The notes beneath the pieces are model-generated. The model had not been told where the DNA came from. It searched no databases and saw only the letters and a list, made by a program, of their open reading frames with translations. From the NCBI GenBank assembly GCA_002413145.1, contig DHWK01000135.1, positions 24,734 to 34,594 of the forward strand: a stretch of DNA of 9,861 nt, given 5' to 3'. The position numbers and the translations under genes are program-made. The stretch comes from a bacterium UBP12_UBA5184. Its GTDB lineage: Bacteria; Vulcanimicrobiota; Vulcanimicrobiia; Vulcanimicrobiales; Vulcanimicrobiaceae. Positions 5,812 through 9,861 of the stretch are shown here, one piece after another; position 1 is the stretch's first letter; every line of letters starts with the position of its first letter.

Positions 5812-8375
5812 AAATTTAAGCCGCCCGGGATGACCGATGAGGGGTTGAACGTGCCGATCTGTCCGCCGATGGCTTGGTTCGGGAAAGCCAGGATCGAGAT
5901 CGCGAAGTTCCACGCCTTGAGGTCCTGGTTGTAGGACAGATCGGCGCGGTAGCAGTTGCCGATGATCCGGCTCAGGTACATCGTCTTATTGCCGAGCCGG
6001 CCCTTGTTCTTCCAGTCGACGTTGGTCGAAATTTGCAAGGTCGTGTCGCGCCCGAAACCGGTGATCGCCTGAACGTTGGTCGCGAAGAAGCCGTTTCCGG
6101 GCCCCGGGACGTACGAGCCGCCGAGCAGCAGATAGGACCGCAACGAGGGGCGCACGTTCAACTGGTAGGTGAGCGCCTGCGCCTGACGGTTGAAGTACGT
6201 CGCCGCGCCGATCTGCAGCAAGTAGACGTCACCGTTGAAGATGCGTAACGTCTCCTGCGCCTGGTGAAATCCGCCCGAAAGGCGGTCGAGCGTTTGGAAC
6301 GGCACGTCGGCGGGCCCAATCGGATGGCCCTCGCTGTAGGTGATCGCGTTGACGATGTGGCGTCCGACGGGCGTCGTCAGTTGCATGTTTTGCAACTCCG
6401 TCGCTTTGGCGTCGCCGGTCCCGTAGTAGTCTTGTCGAATATCTTCGGTCGCGCTGAAGTCGCTGACGCCGAGTTTCAGAGTGACCGGCTCGGTGAGGTG
6501 CAGCTCGGCGCGTTGCGTCGAAAACGCGTTTTGCGGCTCGGCGTACTCCCCGACCGTCATGGTAGCCTGGAACGGGAAACGAAAGCCGTGGAAATTGATA
6601 TGCGGGAAGATCTGTATCTCGGGCAGCTTGTCGAGCGCTAGACCGGGGACGCTGTTGTCGGTCTTATCGTAGTTGACGTCGTAGTCGGCCGCTTTCGTCG
6701 TCCAGTGCAACAGGTCCTGAAGGTGCAGGGTATCCGTCGAGAGGCCGGACGCGGAAAATTTTCCGTACGTCACGTTGATCCGCTCGCTCAGGGAGGGGCT
6801 GACCGTGATCGAATCGACGAACCCGAGATTGAAGCTGTTCGAGAGCGAGCCTTGCGTCTGACGCGAAAACGACAAGGTTTCGGTGCTGGCGCGGCCGATT
6901 CGCGAAAGCACCGCATTGATGTTCCAGGCCGGGGGCAGCGAGATTCCGGGGCCGTAGTCGCTGGTGTACTGGGCCGAGAACGACCCTTTCAAGCGGTTGG
7001 AGAAGTAGTCGGTCTCGGTAAGCGTGGCGTTGGTTTGGCGACCGCCGGCCAAGCGATCGTCGATCGTATAACCGTCGAACGTCGCGTAGCGCCGCTGGCT
7101 CTTGGTTCCAAAGAAAGCGGAGTAGCCGAGTCCGAGCCCGCGCTTGGTCATGTAGTCGAACCGGTAGTAGCCGTAATACGTGTCCGAGGGGTTGAACCCC
7201 AACCGCATCTTGACGTAGTAGCCCTCGAGCTGCGAATAACCGAGCACCGGTAAGAAACTCGTCGGCCGCCGTGGGTCCGAGACCTCGCGCAGCGGGATCA
7301 CGAGGAACGGCAGATACAAGATGGCGAGCGGACCGAGGAAGACGACCGCCTTGCGCGCGATGAGCTTGCTGCCTGGAAAGACGTCGATCGTGCGCGCCTC
7401 GACGTGATACCCGTTGTGCGGATTCTCGCAGGTGGTGAACGAGCCGCGCTCGCCGTGCGAGATGCCGCTGTTGTATGCATTGAGCTCTTGGGCGGAATAG
7501 TGGATCTTGCCCCGCTCGACGCCTTCGGTCGATTCGCCGTGGCCGTGGAGCAAGGTCGCGTGACGCGTCCGCGTGTCGAACGTGATCAGGTCGGCGTAGA
7601 GAATCGAATCCTGATTCTTGTTGATCAGGTAGGCGTGGCCGGTTACCGTGATCGTGTGATCGCCGTCGTAGTGGGCGCGGTCGCCGATCAGCTGGCCTTC
7701 GGAGTAGAAGACGTGGACGTTCCCGGTAGCGTCCCACGGCTCGCGCTCACGGTTCGTCCCGCGAATCTCGTTCGCCGCGACGGCCATCTGAAACGGGCCG
7801 AGGGTCGGGACGGGCGTCGGGCCGGTTTGCGCCGGCGCGGTCGGGCGCGGAAGCGGCGTCGCGCTGCCGCCCGCCGGCGGAATGACCGGCGGCGCGCCGG
7901 TCGGTACGACGAGATAGACGGGCCCGGTCGAGCCGGCCGCGGGCGTCGGCGACGGCGCCGCCGGCGGCGTCGGGAAATAGGTGCCCTGCGGCGCCGGCGG
8001 GACCAATTGCCCGGGTCCGGGGAGCGCGCTCGGTAAGGGGCTCGGCGTCGGCGTTGCGGCGGGCGTCGCGGGGGCCGCGGGACTCCCCGTCGGAGCCGGG
8101 GCGGGGCTCGGCTCGGCTTGCGCGATCAACAAGAGTTTCGCCGGCATTGGGAGCGCCCCGGGCGGGGGCGGCGTCGGCGTCGAGACGACGTGTTCGTCGC
8201 CGCAGCCGGTCTTGATCAGCTTGACGATGCGCGGATCGAGTTGAATCCCCGAAGGCGCCGCGTCGACCGAACCCATCCCGCGCACTACCAGCGCAAACAA
8301 CGCGAACGTCGCGAGTGCGGCGCGCGCCTTCAAGATCGCCCGCCTAGTGCTCGACGCGGTAGAACAAAACGCCAC
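5808..8375 (-). CDS. lptD: LPS-assembly protein LptD (OstA/Imp), outer-membrane beta-barrel
   Basis: The 855-residue protein has an N-terminal signal peptide (about 15-39), a short segment with Cys58, a Pro/Ala/Thr linker (about 65-192), an OstA/LptA-like periplasmic domain (about 195-345), and a C-terminal beta-barrel with many aromatic alternating strands to residue 855. The stretch VVFLGPLAILYLPFLVIPLREVSDPRRPTSFLP (about 344-376) fits the conserved barrel start of LptD. TTCENPHNGYHVEA (Cys316) and GNCYRADLSYNQDLKAWNF (Cys808) fit the E. coli regions holding Cys173 and Cys724/725. LptD inserts LPS in the outer membrane, normally with LptE. The GTG start at 8375 overlaps lptF/G by 32 bases; a TTG at 8333 (residue 15) with AGGCGG six bases upstream gives a tighter signal peptide and may be the true start. 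Confidence 0.9.
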   Translation of the reverse strand: MAFCSTASSTRRAILKARAALATFALFALVVRGMGSVDAAPSGIQLDPRIVKLIKTGCGDEHVVSTPTPPPPGALPMPAKLLLIAQAEPSPAPAPTGSPAAPATPAATPTPSPLPSALPGPGQLVPPAPQGTYFPTPPAAPSPTPAAGSTGPVYLVVPTGAPPVIPPAGGSATPLPRPTAPAQTGPTPVPTLGPFQMAVAANEIRGTNREREPWDATGNVHVFYSEGQLIGDRAHYDGDHTITVTGHAYLINKNQDSILYADLITFDTRTRHATLLHGHGESTEGVERGKIHYSAQELNAYNSGISHGERGSFTTCENPHNGYHVEARTIDVFPGSKLIARKAVVFLGPLAILYLPFLVIPLREVSDPRRPTSFLPVLGYSQLEGYYVKMRLGFNPSDTYYGYYRFDYMTKRGLGLGYSAFFGTKSQRRYATFDGYTIDDRLAGGRQTNATLTETDYFSNRLKGSFSAQYTSDYGPGISLPPAWNINAVLSRIGRASTETLSFSRQTQGSLSNSFNLGFVDSITVSPSLSERINVTYGKFSASGLSTDTLHLQDLLHWTTKAADYDVNYDKTDNSVPGLALDKLPEIQIFPHINFHGFRFPFQATMTVGEYAEPQNAFSTQRAELHLTEPVTLKLGVSDFSATEDIRQDYYGTGDAKATELQNMQLTTPVGRHIVNAITYSEGHPIGPADVPFQTLDRLSGGFHQAQETLRIFNGDVYLLQIGAATYFNRQAQALTYQLNVRPSLRSYLLLGGSYVPGPGNGFFATNVQAITGFGRDTTLQISTNVDWKNKGRLGNKTMYLSRIIGNCYRADLSYNQDLKAWNFAISILAFPNQAIGGQIGTFNPSSVIPGGLNF
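7806..8183 (-). repeat. Low-complexity Pro/Ala/Thr-rich coding stretch in lptD
   Basis: This part of lptD encodes about 125 residues (65-190) dominated by Pro, Ala, Thr, Ser and Gly, with runs such as TPTPPPP, SPAPAPTGSPAAPATPAATP and TPSPLP. On the plus strand it appears as repeated GGCG, GGGC and CGTCGG runs with several G-tracts, so it may be prone to replication slippage and length variation between strains. The encoded segment is expected to be an extended flexible linker. Confidence 0.75.
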
Positions 8376-9501
8376 CGGTCACCAGCATGATGAGATTGGG
8401 AAGCCAAGCGGCGAAGTATGGATCGAGCGCGCCGTTCTTTCCGAGGGCGGAGAACGCCGACATCAACAAATAGTAGACGAATAACAGCAGAATCGACAGT
8501 GCGATCCCGATCGTGCGCCCTTTCTTCCCCAAGCGTGCCGCCAGCGGCATCGCCAGCAACACCGCGATGAACGCGGCGAACGGGGCGGCCAGCTTTTGTG
8601 CCAAAGTGATCTTGAGGACGTCGAGTGCGGATCCGCCTTGACCGGTCGCCTGCATCGTCTTGATCTGCGTCGCGAGCTGTTTCGAATTGGTCATGTACGG
8701 ATCGCTTGAATTGCTGTTGACGAACTGTTCGGCAGTTTCGCCCAGCGGAAGGCCGACGTCGATGTCGGCCTTCTTGCTCAGCCCGCCGTCGTACTCGCCG
8801 GTCGGCTTGAAGCGCGCCACCCGCGCGTTGATGAGGTGCAGCGTCGCGCCTTGGATGACGGCGGTGTCGGCGTTGGTCACCTGACGGTACGGCGAGTTGA
8901 TCGCGTTCTCGAAGATCATGACGTTCTTCATCGTCTTGTGATCCTGCATCACGTCACCGACGTAGAAAACCCGGCCGGTCGACTCGTCCGTCCGGAAAAA
9001 GCGCGGTATGATCGGCAGCTCTTGCGTGTGCATCACGATTTGGTAGAAAGTCCGGGTCGAATACTCGATGCTCTTGGGGACGACCGTTTCGTTGACGTAA
9101 TACGAAAAGACGAAGGCCGCGATGCCGAGCCCGAGCGGCGCGGCCGAGATGCGCAAGAATCGCGCTCCGGACGTCCGCAGGGCCTGCAGCTCGTTGTCGG
9201 CGGCGAGTCGCCCGATGCCGAGCAAGGTGGCGGTCAGGCAGGCGAATGGAAACGCGAACGGCGTGAAGATCGGAACGCGAAAGACCAGATAGCGCAGGAG
9301 CAAAAAGGGCGAGGCGTGGGCGTTGATGATGTAGTCCGCGGACAAGAAAAACAGATTGATGAATTGGAACAGTAAGAAGGCCGCAATCGCGAACAGAAAT
9401 GGCGGCAGCATCTCGCGCACGATGTATTCGTCGAGGATGGGCGGCCGCCACGCGAAATTCATCGGCGCGGGTGCGGCGCGAACCCCGGGAATCGTCGCCA
9501 T
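8344..9501 (-). CDS. LptF/LptG family permease of the LPS export ABC transporter
   Basis: The 385-residue inner-membrane protein belongs to the YjgP/YjgQ family. With the ATPase LptB, two such subunits extract LPS from the inner membrane. It shows three N-terminal helices (about 33-55, 68-96, 118-138) and the coupling-helix motif GRLAADNELQALRTSG (97-112). A periplasmic jellyroll (about 145-285) with RVFYVGDVMQD and AVIQGATLHLINARVARF follows, then three C-terminal helices (about 295-320, 330-350, 362-381). Length agrees with LptF/LptG (about 360-390). I cannot decide between LptF and LptG, and no second permease is in the window. The ATG at 9501 is nine bases after the transglycosylase stop; Met14 (9462) sits closer to where most homologues begin. 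It overlaps lptD by up to 32 bases, which supports one operon. Confidence 0.9.
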   Translation of the reverse strand: MATIPGVRAAPAPMNFAWRPPILDEYIVREMLPPFLFAIAAFLLFQFINLFFLSADYIINAHASPFLLLRYLVFRVPIFTPFAFPFACLTATLLGIGRLAADNELQALRTSGARFLRISAAPLGLGIAAFVFSYYVNETVVPKSIEYSTRTFYQIVMHTQELPIIPRFFRTDESTGRVFYVGDVMQDHKTMKNVMIFENAINSPYRQVTNADTAVIQGATLHLINARVARFKPTGEYDGGLSKKADIDVGLPLGETAEQFVNSNSSDPYMTNSKQLATQIKTMQATGQGGSALDVLKITLAQKLAAPFAAFIAVLLAMPLAARLGKKGRTIGIALSILLLFVYYLLMSAFSALGKNGALDPYFAAWLPNLIMLVTGGVLFYRVEH

Positions 9502-9510
9502 CAGGCCACT

Positions 9511-9861
9511 CTAGAAGGCAGAGGCCCGCAGCGCGGCGTTGACGCGCGCGACGTAGGCGCGCGTCTCGGGGAACGACGGCACGCCGTGGTGCGCGTCGAC
9601 GGCGCCCGGCCCCGCGTTATACGCGGCCAGCGCCAGCGAAAGATCGTTATGGTAACGCGCCAGCAGATCGTGCAGGTAGCGGCAGCCCGCGGTGACGTTT
9701 TCTTCCGGATCGAATCGGTTGCCGACGCCGTAGGTCAGGGCCGTGGCGGGCATGAGTTGCATCAAACCCGCCGCGCCGGTCGCGCTCACGGCGCTCGGAT
9801 CGCCGCGCGACTCGACGGCGATCACTGCGTCGATCAACTTCGGCGACAGCCGGCTTTGCGC
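9511..9861 (-). CDS. Lytic transglycosylase, SLT domain (partial, enters from right edge)
   Basis: The 116 visible codons before the stop at 9511 form most of an SLT (goose-lysozyme-like) domain. The frame stays open to the window edge (AQSRLSPKLIDAVIAV precedes the motif), so the start and probably a signal peptide lie outside. ESRGDP holds the catalytic Glu, and SATGAAGLMQLMPATA, FDPEENVTAGCRYLHDLL and LALAAYNAGPGAV are the classical family motifs. PSFPETRAYVARV closes the domain. The enzyme cleaves peptidoglycan glycan strands to 1,6-anhydro-muropeptides in the periplasm. It stands nine bases upstream of lptF/G on the same strand, so it is probably co-transcribed, placing wall cutting next to LPS export. 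The domain call is firm; which lytic transglycosylase family it belongs to is not determinable. Confidence 0.93.
   Translation of the reverse strand, partial: AQSRLSPKLIDAVIAVESRGDPSAVSATGAAGLMQLMPATALTYGVGNRFDPEENVTAGCRYLHDLLARYHNDLSLALAAYNAGPGAVDAHHGVPSFPETRAYVARVNAALRASAF

Noticed and set aside
6664..7737. 357-codon open frame on the minus strand inside lptD
   Set aside because: It is a shifted frame of the LptD barrel region, extremely Arg-rich, with no recognisable motif.
7404..8036. 210-codon open frame on the plus strand opposite lptD
   Set aside because: The C-terminal half is a poly-Arg-like translation of the low-complexity linker read in reverse; there is no support for a gene.
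8836..9375. 179-codon open frame on the plus strand opposite lptF/G
   Set aside because: It is antisense to clear permease helices and domain motifs and has no independent evidence.

Overview
The window is gene-dense, GC-rich DNA (roughly two-thirds G+C by eye) from a Gram-negative-type (diderm) bacterium that makes lipopolysaccharide. Three parts of the Lpt export pathway are present (an LptF/G permease, LptC-like, LptD) together with apolipoprotein N-acyltransferase. The proline/threonine-rich linker in LptD, the very compact layout and a GsiB/KGG stress protein would fit Candidatus Eremiobacterota (WPS-2) or a related poorly cultured phylum. That placement is inference, because the window holds no rRNA or marker tree.

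Layout. Left edge to 370 (minus): 5' end of an MFS transporter gene that runs off the window. 464-1057 (plus): DUF4126 membrane protein. 1054-2640 (minus): zinc-dependent N-acyl-D-amino-acid deacylase, convergent with the DUF4126 gene and overlapping it at the stop codons. 2709-3020 (plus): small hydrophilic protein with four KGG motifs at 20-residue spacing, very like the GsiB stress protein of Bacillus and plant group 1 LEA proteins, with a candidate sigma-B-type promoter upstream. 3070-5147 (minus): lnt and an overlapping LptC-like gene, closed by an intrinsic terminator folded partly from the last lptC codons. 5113-5811 (plus): a lipoprotein of unknown function lying in the gap between lnt and lptD on the opposite strand. 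5808-9861 (minus): lytic transglycosylase (partial, enters from the right edge), lptF/G and lptD, tightly packed as an operon.

How the genes fit together. The right two-thirds is an envelope-assembly block. The transglycosylase cuts peptidoglycan. LptF/G extracts LPS from the inner membrane, the LptC-like protein passes it across the periplasm, and LptD inserts it in the outer membrane. Lnt completes the acylation of lipoproteins, a class that includes the unknown lipoprotein beside it. The left third is a mix of accessory metabolism, transport and stress protection.

There is no gap above about 100 bases between genes. I saw no tRNA, rRNA, CRISPR array, insertion sequence or phage gene. Nothing here is a clear-cut new defence or mobile system. 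The points most worth a second look are the unknown lipoprotein wedged into the envelope block, the unusual LptD N-terminus and cysteine set, and the GsiB-like gene with its promoter.
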